DNA from: Desulfocorpusculum sp964414345
GTDB lineage: Bacteria > Desulfobacterota > Desulfocorpusculales > Desulfocorpusculum
NCBI GenBank assembly: GCA_964414345.1
Contig: CAYPWF010000054.1
Location: 1 to 25,047, forward strand
Reading direction: 5' to 3'
DNA: 25,047 bases
The translations under genes were made by a program, and so were the position numbers. Shown piece by piece: positions 9,133-16,148 of the stretch; the stretch's first letter is position 1, and every line of letters begins with the position of its first letter. The notes under the pieces were generated by a model. That model made no database searches. It was not told the DNA's origin and was given only the letters and a program-made list of their open reading frames with translations.

Positions 9133-11433
9133 GTGCAAGAGAGCCTAGAAAAAGAGAGTCCTATACTTTTCGGGGCTGACCCCACGCAACGGATCCTGGC
9201 TGTGGAGCAGGCTGACGAGCATACCATGAGGCTCTTTTTGCGGGGGGAATCTGGAGAGCTTCATATAAGAGATGAGCCCTTCAGGCCTTTGCTGCTTCTG
9301 GAGGAGGCTTCCTTGCTGGCCAATGTGAAAGTGGATTTCTCCCTGGAGAGGCTTTGCGGGGAGAATCCTTACAGGTTTCTGGTCTTGTGCCCATCCTGGA
9401 GCGAGTGCCTAAGGCTCCGGGACCATCTGCAGCGCCGAAGCGGCCAAGCCCCTTCAGATCCACAAGCTCCCTACCTTTTCCTTTCGGATCCGGTTCATCA
9501 GCATCTCCTGCTCACAGGAAAAACGCTCTTCAAAGGCATGAATTTCAGGGATCTGCACCGCATGGCTTTGGACATAGAGACAGCTTGTGCGCCTGGCTAT
9601 GAGTTCTCCAACCCCCAGCGGGAGGAGGACAGGATCTTATCCATCGCCCTCATGGATAACAAGGGTTATTCAGAGGTGCTTTTCGGCGGCGAGATGTCCG
9701 AACCAGAGATGTTGGAGGCTTTGGGAGATCGTATTCAGCAGCTTGATCCGGATGTGATAGAAGGTCACAACCTTTTTAACTTTGATCTTGAGTACATAGC
9801 CGCCAGAGCCAAGAGACACGGGATTCGACTCATGTGGGGAAGGCAGGGCCAGGAGGTCAAGATCAGACGCTCCCGTTTCACGGTTGCCGAGAGGGTGATT
9901 GATTATACCCGCATGGAAGTCTTCGGCCGTCACCTGGTGGATACCATGTTTTTGCTTCAGTACTACGATGTTACAGCAAGGGAGATGGAGAGCTACGGCC
10001 TCAAGGCAGCGGCCATCCACTTCGGTCTTGCGCAAGAGGACCGCACCTACATCGAGAGGGACCGGATTCAGTGGTTTTACGAGAAGCAGCCCGAGGCCCT
10101 AAAGCAATACAACCTGGACGATGTAAAAGAAACGCTTGCGCTTTCGGAGCTGCTGGGTCACCCCTTTTTCTTGCAAGCCAGGATCTTTCCTTTTTCCTAC
10201 CAGAACATTTTCGTGAGGGGCAACGCCACCAAGATCAACTCCCTTTTCCTAAGAGAATACCTTCGAAGAAAAGCCTCGGTCCCCAAGCCTCCCGGGAGGG
10301 CGGAGCAGTTCGAAGGAGGCTACACAGATGTTTTCCGAGTGGGCTTAGTGAAAAACGTGATCCACTGCGACGTGGCATCCCTTTACCCCTCCATAATGCT
10401 CTCATACAAGATCAGGCCCTCCAACGACGACTTGGGGATTTTCCTGCCGCTTTTGGACGAACTCAGGACCTTCAGACTCCAAGCAAAACAACTGGCCCAA
10501 AATGAACCGGATCCCCATCTCAGGGACTACTATCAAGCTTTGCAGCAGACCTTTAAGGTCCTGATCAACTCCTTTTACGGATACCTGGGAACCGAGCTGC
10601 ACCAGTTCGCCGACCCTGAGGCTGCAGCCGAGGTGACCCGGTTGGGCCGGGAGATCATTCGAAAGATGCTGAGCTGGCTGGAGCAAGAGGGTTGTGAACC
10701 AGTTGAGCTTGACACAGACGGCATATACTTCCTGCCGCCTCCGGGTCTGGAGTCCCGGGACCAGGCCTGTGAGCTGGTGGAAAGGCTCTCCTCGAGTCTG
10801 CCGGAAGGCATCCAGGTGGAGATGGCCGGAGTTTATCCAGCCATGTTCTCTTACAAGAGGAAAAACTACGCCCTTTTGAGTGAGAAGGGGCAGATCCTCA
10901 TAAAAGGCAGCGCTTTGCGCTCCAGGGGGATGGAAAGATACCTCAGGGAGTTTCTATCTTCCATGCTGCGGCTTTTTCTGGAGGGAAAGGCTGAGGAAAT
11001 TCAACTTCTTAGGGATGAGTTCCAAGAGCGGATAAAGGCCCATCAGATGGATATTTCCTGGCTTGCAAAAACAGAGACCCTCACCGAGTCCCCAGAGACC
11101 TATCGCCAGAAAGTGGCTGCTAAGAAAAGAAACCCATCGGCCAGCTATGAGTTGGCCATTTCATCCGGCCGCACTTACAGGGCCGGGGACCAGGTTTCCT
11201 ATTATGTGACCGGCACGCGCAAGACAGTAAAGGTCTACGAGAACTGCAAGCTGGCTTCAGATTACGACCACGCCAATCCAGATCTAAATGTTGATTACTA
11301 CCTCCACAAGCTGGAGGAATTATTCCTAAAATTTCGAGAGTTCATTCCCGGGGCAGGCCAAGCCGGAGCCGCGGGGAGCCCAAAGAAAAAGCCCCCGCGG
11401 GCCAAGACTCAGGCCACCGGCTCAAAGGCGTAA
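9133..11433 (+). CDS. Family B DNA polymerase (Pol II/archaeal PolB-like) with 3'-5' exonuclease
   Basis: A 766-residue replicative-fold DNA polymerase, close to the length of E. coli Pol II and archaeal PolB. Exonuclease motifs are intact: Exo I DIET (D147/E149), Exo II NLFNFD (about 213-218) and Exo III YNLDD (326-330). Polymerase motifs are also intact: motif A DVASLYPSI (D413), motif B KVLINSFYG (475-483), and motif C with the second catalytic Asp pair in ELDTDG (D527, D529). A KRKNYALL segment (about 575-582) matches the KxY region. Motif C has DTDG where YGDTDS is common, but both metal-binding Asps remain. The start is GTG 9133 with AGAGGTG upstream. No accessory clamp, helicase or SOS gene adjoins it. 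In bacteria such enzymes usually act in repair or translesion restart, which is inferred here. Confidence 0.94.
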   Translation: MQESLEKESPILFGADPTQRILAVEQADEHTMRLFLRGESGELHIRDEPFRPLLLLEEASLLANVKVDFSLERLCGENPYRFLVLCPSWSECLRLRDHLQRRSGQAPSDPQAPYLFLSDPVHQHLLLTGKTLFKGMNFRDLHRMALDIETACAPGYEFSNPQREEDRILSIALMDNKGYSEVLFGGEMSEPEMLEALGDRIQQLDPDVIEGHNLFNFDLEYIAARAKRHGIRLMWGRQGQEVKIRRSRFTVAERVIDYTRMEVFGRHLVDTMFLLQYYDVTAREMESYGLKAAAIHFGLAQEDRTYIERDRIQWFYEKQPEALKQYNLDDVKETLALSELLGHPFFLQARIFPFSYQNIFVRGNATKINSLFLREYLRRKASVPKPPGRAEQFEGGYTDVFRVGLVKNVIHCDVASLYPSIMLSYKIRPSNDDLGIFLPLLDELRTFRLQAKQLAQNEPDPHLRDYYQALQQTFKVLINSFYGYLGTELHQFADPEAAAEVTRLGREIIRKMLSWLEQEGCEPVELDTDGIYFLPPPGLESRDQACELVERLSSSLPEGIQVEMAGVYPAMFSYKRKNYALLSEKGQILIKGSALRSRGMERYLREFLSSMLRLFLEGKAEEIQLLRDEFQERIKAHQMDISWLAKTETLTESPETYRQKVAAKKRNPSASYELAISSGRTYRAGDQVSYYVTGTRKTVKVYENCKLASDYDHANPDLNVDYYLHKLEELFLKFREFIPGAGQAGAAGSPKKKPPRAKTQATGSKA

Positions 11434-11888
11434 TAGACCCTTGGCACCTGCACCAGATCCCTTCCCTTTTCCATGGGCACAGGGGGCACAGGGAACACGT
11501 AAAGGCGAACCCGATCCCCCTCCTTCAGTTGCCCCACCCGGGCGTTTACTATCCTTGTGAAAATCTTCAATTGCCCGTCCAGGTCCACCAGGGCATGTAT
11601 GAGGGGAGTTTCGAAACCAAGAGGCACCCCCACTTCTTCCTCTGTGACCACCAGTACTGTCCCCTGGGTGGGCAGATCCACCCATTCCAGCTCCTCTGAC
11701 ATACATTCAGGGCAGACCACCCGAGGCGGAAAGGCTCTTGTCCCGCAACTCTTGCACCGGGTGGTTGTAAAGCGGCCTTGCTTTAGGTTTTCGTAGAAGG
11801 GATGCACTCTGTTGAACTCCGGCGCCTGCTGGGGATACAGATCCATACTGCCTATGTATTTTCCTTGGAACAGTTCCATGCTCTGCAT
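11409..11888 (-). CDS. DUF35 zinc-ribbon/OB-fold protein, thiolase partner
   Basis: A 159-residue acyl-CoA-associated protein. A short N-terminal helix region is followed by a rubredoxin-like zinc ribbon with C45, C48, C59 and C62 (CKSCG...CPEC), then an OB-fold barrel (about 70-150) containing LPTQGTVLVVTEEEVG. DUF35 proteins bind the CoA-thioester groove of thiolases or HMG-CoA synthase; the BbsA subunit of the toluene-pathway thiolase BbsAB is a well-known example. ATG 11888 overlaps the thiolase stop by 1 nt (TGATG) and has GGGAGG just upstream, so the pair is translationally coupled. Its 3' end overlaps the convergent polymerase gene by 25 bp. A longer N-terminal extension is possible in frame but lies wholly inside the thiolase gene and is rejected. 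Confidence 0.9.
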   Translation of the reverse strand: MQSMELFQGKYIGSMDLYPQQAPEFNRVHPFYENLKQGRFTTTRCKSCGTRAFPPRVVCPECMSEELEWVDLPTQGTVLVVTEEEVGVPLGFETPLIHALVDLDGQLKIFTRIVNARVGQLKEGDRVRLYVFPVPPVPMEKGRDLVQVPRVYYAFEPVA

Positions 11889-13057
11889 CAGGCCTCCCTC
11901 CCGTATATCAGTACCGTATGGGCTGCTATAAAGCCGCTCAAGTTGTGTGTCAGACCGAATTGAGCTCCCTCCACCTGCCTGACCGCATCCCCCCTCAGCT
12001 GGCGGGTTATCTCTATGGCCTGCCTTATGCCAGTGCCTCCGAAAGGATGGCCGCAAGAGAGCAACCCCCCGTCGGTGTTCACCGGCACCTTGCCTCCGAA
12101 GTCTGACTGGCCTTCCTGGATAAAGCGCCCTCCTTCGCCTTTCTCGCAGAATCCCAAATCCTCATACTCTATGATCTCGGATATGGTGAAGCAATCGTGG
12201 GTCTGGGCCACGTTGATCTGAGAAGGGCCTATTCCGGCCGCCTTGTAAGCCTGCTGAGCTGCAGTGCGCAGGGCCACCCAGGTAGTCCAGTCCGGCATGT
12301 TGGCCGACATGTTATGCACAGAGGCTTGACCGGTTCCCATTATGTACACCAAGGGCTTGTCCGTGAGATCTTTGGCCTTCTCCTCGCATGCCAGGATCAC
12401 AGCTGCAGCGCCGTCGGTTATGGGGCAGCAGTCGTATAGTTTCATGGGGCGCACTATGGCCTTGGCGTTCAAAGCAGTGTTCAAATCTATGGGCTCCTGG
12501 AACTGACCCATGGGGTTGTTTAGTCCATTTCGCCTGTTTTTCACCGAGACCATGGCCATCTGTTCTTCTGTGGTGCCGAACTGTTTCATATGCTGCTTGG
12601 CTACCATGGCGAAGGCTGCCGGAGGCAGCCCCAAGCCTTGGGCCCCGTCCCAATCATGGTCCACAGAGGCCATCTCGCTGTAAAACACCTCCCATTTTTG
12701 AGGCATGTAAAGCTTCTCACCCCCAATGACCATGACCACATCAGCCACCCCGGCCTTTATGAGCCCGTAAGCAGTAATTATCCCGGAGCTGCCGCTGGCG
12801 CAAAGCAGCTCAACCCTCATGCACACGCTCCTGGGTTTTATACCCACATGCTCGGCCACAAGAGGGGCCAGATGCGTCTGGAAGGAGCAGCGCTCGGTGT
12901 AGGCCGAGGAAACTATGATCCCGTCCACGTCCTTGTTGCTCACATGGGGATTGTCCAGGAAACAGGCCCTGGCCGCCTCCTGAAACATGTCCCTTTGTGA
13001 GGCGTTGCGAATCCCCCACTTGCACATGCCGCCGGCTATAACACAGACCTTTCTCAT
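11888..13057 (-). CDS. Thiolase-family acyl-CoA acyltransferase (SCP2/archaeal type)
   Basis: A 389-residue thiolase that condenses or cleaves acyl-CoA. The nucleophile is C86 in LLCASGSSG. His residues are in THDCF (H287) and SCGHPFGGTG (H337). The C-terminal CxG motif of classical thiolases is absent and reads FGLTHNLSG, as in SCP2-like and archaeal thiolases. These lineages typically need a DUF35 partner, which is encoded directly downstream. ATG 13057 has GGAGG 7 nt upstream; an in-frame start 63 nt earlier lacks one. The substrate is not evident. Acetoacetyl-CoA, medium beta-ketoacyl-CoA or an aromatic beta-keto acid (BbsB-like) are all possible, and no other beta-oxidation gene is in the operon. 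Confidence 0.9.
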   Translation of the reverse strand: MRKVCVIAGGMCKWGIRNASQRDMFQEAARACFLDNPHVSNKDVDGIIVSSAYTERCSFQTHLAPLVAEHVGIKPRSVCMRVELLCASGSSGIITAYGLIKAGVADVVMVIGGEKLYMPQKWEVFYSEMASVDHDWDGAQGLGLPPAAFAMVAKQHMKQFGTTEEQMAMVSVKNRRNGLNNPMGQFQEPIDLNTALNAKAIVRPMKLYDCCPITDGAAAVILACEEKAKDLTDKPLVYIMGTGQASVHNMSANMPDWTTWVALRTAAQQAYKAAGIGPSQINVAQTHDCFTISEIIEYEDLGFCEKGEGGRFIQEGQSDFGGKVPVNTDGGLLSCGHPFGGTGIRQAIEITRQLRGDAVRQVEGAQFGLTHNLSGFIAAHTVLIYGREA

Positions 13058-13177
13058 GCACCGACCTCCAGGATGGATTGAGGGACTTGAGCTGTGCCGC
13101 CTACCCCTGCCAAGAGACATAGCCGGCCGTCCCTTAAGTTTCCCTTGTGGTCCCGCAGTGTTGCAGAAGCAATTTCG

Positions 13178-13205
13178 ATTATAACGGCTGGGGAGGCCTT
13201 GTCAA
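13178..13205 (-). promoter_or_regulatory. Near-consensus sigma70 promoter for the thiolase-DUF35 operon
   Basis: On the minus strand, TTGACA (13200-13205) and TATAAT (13178-13183) are separated by 16 nt. Both hexamers match the consensus perfectly; the spacer is 1 nt short of optimal. The predicted start near 13171 gives a leader of about 113 nt. It is the strongest promoter visible in the window and sits immediately beside repeat copy 2. Confidence 0.75.
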
Positions 13206-13224
13206 ATACCTGGCAGGCACCTTA

Positions 13225-13421
13225 CCCTGCGCTATTCAGGATGAGTGGACAATGCGGGCTATCTTAATGACATGTATGCACAAAGCAGTTCATACCAAGA
13301 AACGCCCTGATTCTGGGCTTTAGATTTGGTCTTGGTTTGAGTCGGGATATGCCAAAGCCTGAGCCGGGGCCTGAGGGCTTGGGCCCCCAAACTCACAGGC
13401 TTTGGGGAATGCTCCAGGTTA
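13225..13421 (+). repeat. Dispersed non-coding repeat, copy 2
   Basis: It aligns with 8791-8987 in the same orientation and has nearly the same length. Exact shared blocks include GCGGGCTATCTT (13254-13265) and AACTCACAGGCTTTGG (13390-13405). In the position of the copy 1 GC hairpin it has GGGGCC and GGCCCC arms with a 10-nt loop, so pairing is kept although the bases differ. The borders are estimates. Confidence 0.8.
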
Positions 13422-13471
13422 GCCCCTTTTCTGGGCCAGAAGCACCCAAGAGAGGCTGGGTGTGATTCAGG

Positions 13472-13500
13472 TTGATCAGGGGATCCATCTGGTCTAGGAT
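13472..13500 (+). promoter_or_regulatory. Possible promoter for the FecR-domain gene
   Basis: TTGATC (13472-13477) and TAGGAT (13495-13500) lie 17 nt apart, four of six matches each. The implied start site near 13507 leaves about 32 nt of leader containing the GAGG ribosome site. Confidence 0.35.
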
Positions 13501-13538
13501 GGGATGACTCGGGTTTACCGGGTGAATGCGAGGCTGGT

Positions 13539-15035
13539 ATGACCAAAGACTTAAAGCTCATGGCTCGACGGATTGGGATTGGGGTGAAGCACCCCTGGGC
13601 CTTGAGGGGAGCAAAGCGTGTTTTTCTTTGCTTTATGATGCTTGGTTGGGTATGGGGGTGCTCCTCCAGCCAGGACTCAGGGCAGGAAAAACCTGGAGAT
13701 CCATTCGGGAAGGTGGAAAAACTGGATGGGGAGGTCCTGGTGCTCCGCTCAGGGGCCAGAGAAACCGTGCACCTCCATCTGGGGGATCCTCTTTTCGGTG
13801 GGGACCTAGTTACCACTGAGGGTGGGGGAGCCATGGAGCTGAAAGCGGGCGAGAACTCCATCTTGTCAGTCACAAGCGGCTCAAGCATAAAAATCAACTC
13901 CACCCTGGCCCCTGGAGTGGAGGCCCCTTCGGTGTTCCTTCAGAGGGGTCGGGTGGTTCTGCGCACCCGGCTCACAGCGCAGAGCTCTCCAGTTGTCCTG
14001 GAGACCTTTTATCTGGGGGTTCTGGCCCAGGCCGGAGAATTGGAAGCCGCGGTGGCGGAGGATCTTGGGGTTATGGTTTGTGTGCGCCAGGGGGAAAGCC
14101 AGGTGGAGGGGATTGGGGTCAAGATCCCTTTGCTGGCAAAACAGGAGACCGAGTCGGATTTTCTGGAAAAGCCCCCGGCGGCGAGGCAATACAAGGAGAG
14201 AAGCGAGGCGGACTGGGCTGCCTGGATGGCTGCCAGGTTTAGGAATCTTCCCACCAGGATGCCGGAGTTGGCGGCCAAGATGGACAGGTGCCTTAAAGAG
14301 ACCGCCACAGAAAGGCTGGAGGTGCGCACCCAGATTGAGAGAAGGAATCTGGAGATGGAAAGCTTGGCAAGGTCTCTGGGAGAGGAAGAGAACCAGGCCG
14401 GTGCGCAGAGAGAAGCGGTCTTGAAAAAACTCAGGGGGTTGGCCAGACTACAGGCTGAGTCTTTAGTTCGTCTGAGGTACTTGGGAACCAGGACAGAAAT
14501 GCTTCTTCTTGAGGCTGAAAGACTTCGCAGGCGCTTGCAAAACATGAAAAAAGAGCTGGGGGAAAAGTACTCCCCTCTGGAGCAGCTCTTGAGACTCTTG
14601 ATGGAAGGAGCCAAGCCGCTGGCCGGGGCACTGCGGGAGGAGCGCTTGTTTTTGGCTGCCCAATCCCAGCAATGGAACTCCACTGTGGAAGCAGCCGGGG
14701 GGCTCCCACCTGACCCGGGAGAGAAATCCATGGCAGAACCTGCCAAAGCCTCACCAGAGGAGAAAAAGGCCTCTTCTGGGTCCTCTGCCAAAGAGAAAGC
14801 CAAAAGCGGCTCTGTTCCCAAAAGCACTTCTTCCAAGTCCTCATCGGGGGGAAGCGGGGGGCAGGTAAAAACTACCAAGAAAACTCAGCCTCTAGCCTCA
14901 GCAACAAAGCCAGAAACAAAGCAGAAGAGCTCTACCGGGGGGAAAGCCCCTTCAGGAAGCTCTTCTTCCAAAAAGACCCAGAGTTCAAGCACCCAGAAAG
15001 CAAACAAGAGCAAATCCAAACAGTCCAGCCCCTGA
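13539..15035 (+). CDS. FecR-domain lipoprotein with coiled coil and Ser/Lys-rich tail
   Basis: A 498-residue envelope protein. A basic N-terminus and hydrophobic stretch (27-40) end in GWVWGC, a plausible lipobox with Cys41, so it is probably lipid-anchored. A FecR-type beta domain (about 55-175) contains EKLDGEVLVLRSG and the typical GDPLFGGDLVTTEGGGAMEL. A charged helical, likely coiled-coil region (about 240-350) follows. The last 95 or so residues are low-complexity Ser, Lys, Gly and Thr, resembling a flexible cell-wall- or surface-binding tail. No sigma factor or TonB receptor is adjacent, so a FecR-like anti-sigma role is unlikely; stand-alone FecR domains of this kind are common in Desulfobacterota with unknown function. 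The start is ATG 13539 with GAGG upstream. The stop is 25 bp before fbp, suggesting co-transcription. Confidence 0.8.
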   Translation: MTKDLKLMARRIGIGVKHPWALRGAKRVFLCFMMLGWVWGCSSSQDSGQEKPGDPFGKVEKLDGEVLVLRSGARETVHLHLGDPLFGGDLVTTEGGGAMELKAGENSILSVTSGSSIKINSTLAPGVEAPSVFLQRGRVVLRTRLTAQSSPVVLETFYLGVLAQAGELEAAVAEDLGVMVCVRQGESQVEGIGVKIPLLAKQETESDFLEKPPAARQYKERSEADWAAWMAARFRNLPTRMPELAAKMDRCLKETATERLEVRTQIERRNLEMESLARSLGEEENQAGAQREAVLKKLRGLARLQAESLVRLRYLGTRTEMLLLEAERLRRRLQNMKKELGEKYSPLEQLLRLLMEGAKPLAGALREERLFLAAQSQQWNSTVEAAGGLPPDPGEKSMAEPAKASPEEKKASSGSSAKEKAKSGSVPKSTSSKSSSGGSGGQVKTTKKTQPLASATKPETKQKSSTGGKAPSGSSSSKKTQSSSTQKANKSKSKQSSP

Positions 15036-15060
15036 GCAGGGAGGGAGTCGGAGGGATCAA

Positions 15061-16074
15061 ATGGGCTCAGAAATAGTAACAGTAGAGCAGCACATATTGC
15101 AGGGCCAGAGGGAATGGGGCGGTAGGGGGGATTTCTCGGCAATTCTTCAACAGATTATCCTGGCAGCCAAGATCGTCTCCAGGGAAGTCACCAAGGCCGG
15201 CCTCCTGGATATTTTGGGACCAACCGGGCATGTGAACGTAACCGGGGACGAGGTGCAGAAACTGGACGTTTTCGCCAACCGAACATTCATACAGGCCCTG
15301 AGTTACATTGGAAGGATCTGTGTCATAGCCACAGAGGAAGAGCCGGATCTGGTGCACATCCCTGAACAATACCCAAGAGGTGACTATGCAATCCTTTTCG
15401 ATCCACTGGACGGCTCCTCCAACATAGACTCCAACGTCTCCATAGGCACCATCTTCTCCATCTACCGCAGGCTCACCCCTAGCAATCAGCCCTGCACGCT
15501 GCAGGATGTGCTGCAGCAGGGCATCAAGCAGGTGGGTGCCGGCTACATTGTTTACGGTTCCTCCACCATGCTGGTCTACACCACCGGGAAAGGGGTGAAC
15601 GGCTTCACACTGGATCCCAGCGTGGGGGAGTTCTTTCTCTCCCACCCCAACATTCGTATCCCTGAGATCGGAAAGATCTACAGTGCCAACGAGTCCCGTT
15701 ATCCTTACTGGAAGCAAGGCACCCGTGAGTATATAGACTATATAAAGCAGGAGGATCCGGCCACAGGAAGGCCCAAGACTTCCAGGTACATAGGATCTCT
15801 AGTGGCTGACTTTCACAGAAACCTCCTCAAAGGGGGCATCTTTCTTTACCCTGAGGACACTAGAGATCCAGGCAGCCCCAGAGGAAAATTGAGACTCATG
15901 TATGAAGCCAATCCACTGGCGCTCCTGGTGGAGCAGGCAGGTGGGGCGGCCTCCACAGGCTATGAACGCATACTGGAGATCCAGCCCACAGAACTTCACC
16001 AAAGGGTGCCTCTCATCATAGGTTCCCGAAAGGATGTGGAGACTTACGAACTCTTTGCCCGCAAGAACCTTTGA
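15061..16074 (+). CDS. fbp: Fructose-1,6-bisphosphatase class I
   Basis: A 337-residue gluconeogenic enzyme that hydrolyses fructose 1,6-bisphosphate to fructose 6-phosphate in the cytoplasm. The class I metal and phosphate site is complete: an acidic run at about 92-94 (TEEEP), DPLDGSSN (D114 to N121) and the following IDSNVSIGTIFSIY. The substrate-binding stretch YSANESRYPYW and the motif RYIGSLVADFHRNLLKGGIFLYP are also typical. The length is normal. ATG 15061 has GGAGG about 6 nt upstream. It is linked to the FecR-domain gene by a 25-bp gap, an unexpected pairing, and is followed 74 bp later by a crotonase gene. Confidence 0.96.
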   Translation: MGSEIVTVEQHILQGQREWGGRGDFSAILQQIILAAKIVSREVTKAGLLDILGPTGHVNVTGDEVQKLDVFANRTFIQALSYIGRICVIATEEEPDLVHIPEQYPRGDYAILFDPLDGSSNIDSNVSIGTIFSIYRRLTPSNQPCTLQDVLQQGIKQVGAGYIVYGSSTMLVYTTGKGVNGFTLDPSVGEFFLSHPNIRIPEIGKIYSANESRYPYWKQGTREYIDYIKQEDPATGRPKTSRYIGSLVADFHRNLLKGGIFLYPEDTRDPGSPRGKLRLMYEANPLALLVEQAGGAASTGYERILEIQPTELHQRVPLIIGSRKDVETYELFARKNL

Positions 16075-16114
16075 GAACTTATTTTCAGCCCCGAGCCCCT
16101 TGTTGAAGCCTTCA

Positions 16115-16146
16115 GTGCTGGTTTGAGTCGGGCATTCCAAGGCCGG
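16115..16146 (+). repeat. Short fragment related to the dispersed repeat (copy 3)
   Basis: GGTTTGAGTCGGG here is identical to 13 bases in copy 2 (from about 13333), and the following CCAA and nearby bases also align. It lies between fbp and the crotonase gene, within the short leader of the latter. Only about 30 bp is recognisable, so it may be a decayed remnant or a coincidence. Confidence 0.45.
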
Positions 16147-16148
16147 AA

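Larger units (their letters stand above)
13058..13538. other. Divergent intergenic region holding thiolase promoter and repeat copy 2
   Basis: This 481-bp gap contains the thiolase leader (13058-13171), its promoter, repeat copy 2 (13225-13421), and a possible promoter for the FecR-domain gene. A minus-strand frame stays open through the repeat and into the FecR gene but shows no coding character, so I see no additional gene. Confidence 0.5.

Noticed and set aside
13259..13903. Long minus-strand frame through repeat copy 2 and the start of the FecR-domain gene
   Set aside because: The peptide from the repeat part resembles the equivalent frame of copy 1 (shared LWHIPT), but most differences between copies fall on first and second codon positions, so there is no sign of protein-level constraint. 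The remainder is antisense to a real gene.
14009..14878. 289-codon minus-strand frame
   Set aside because: It is antisense to the FecR-domain gene; its Ser-rich composition mirrors the Lys/Ser-rich tail of the real protein.
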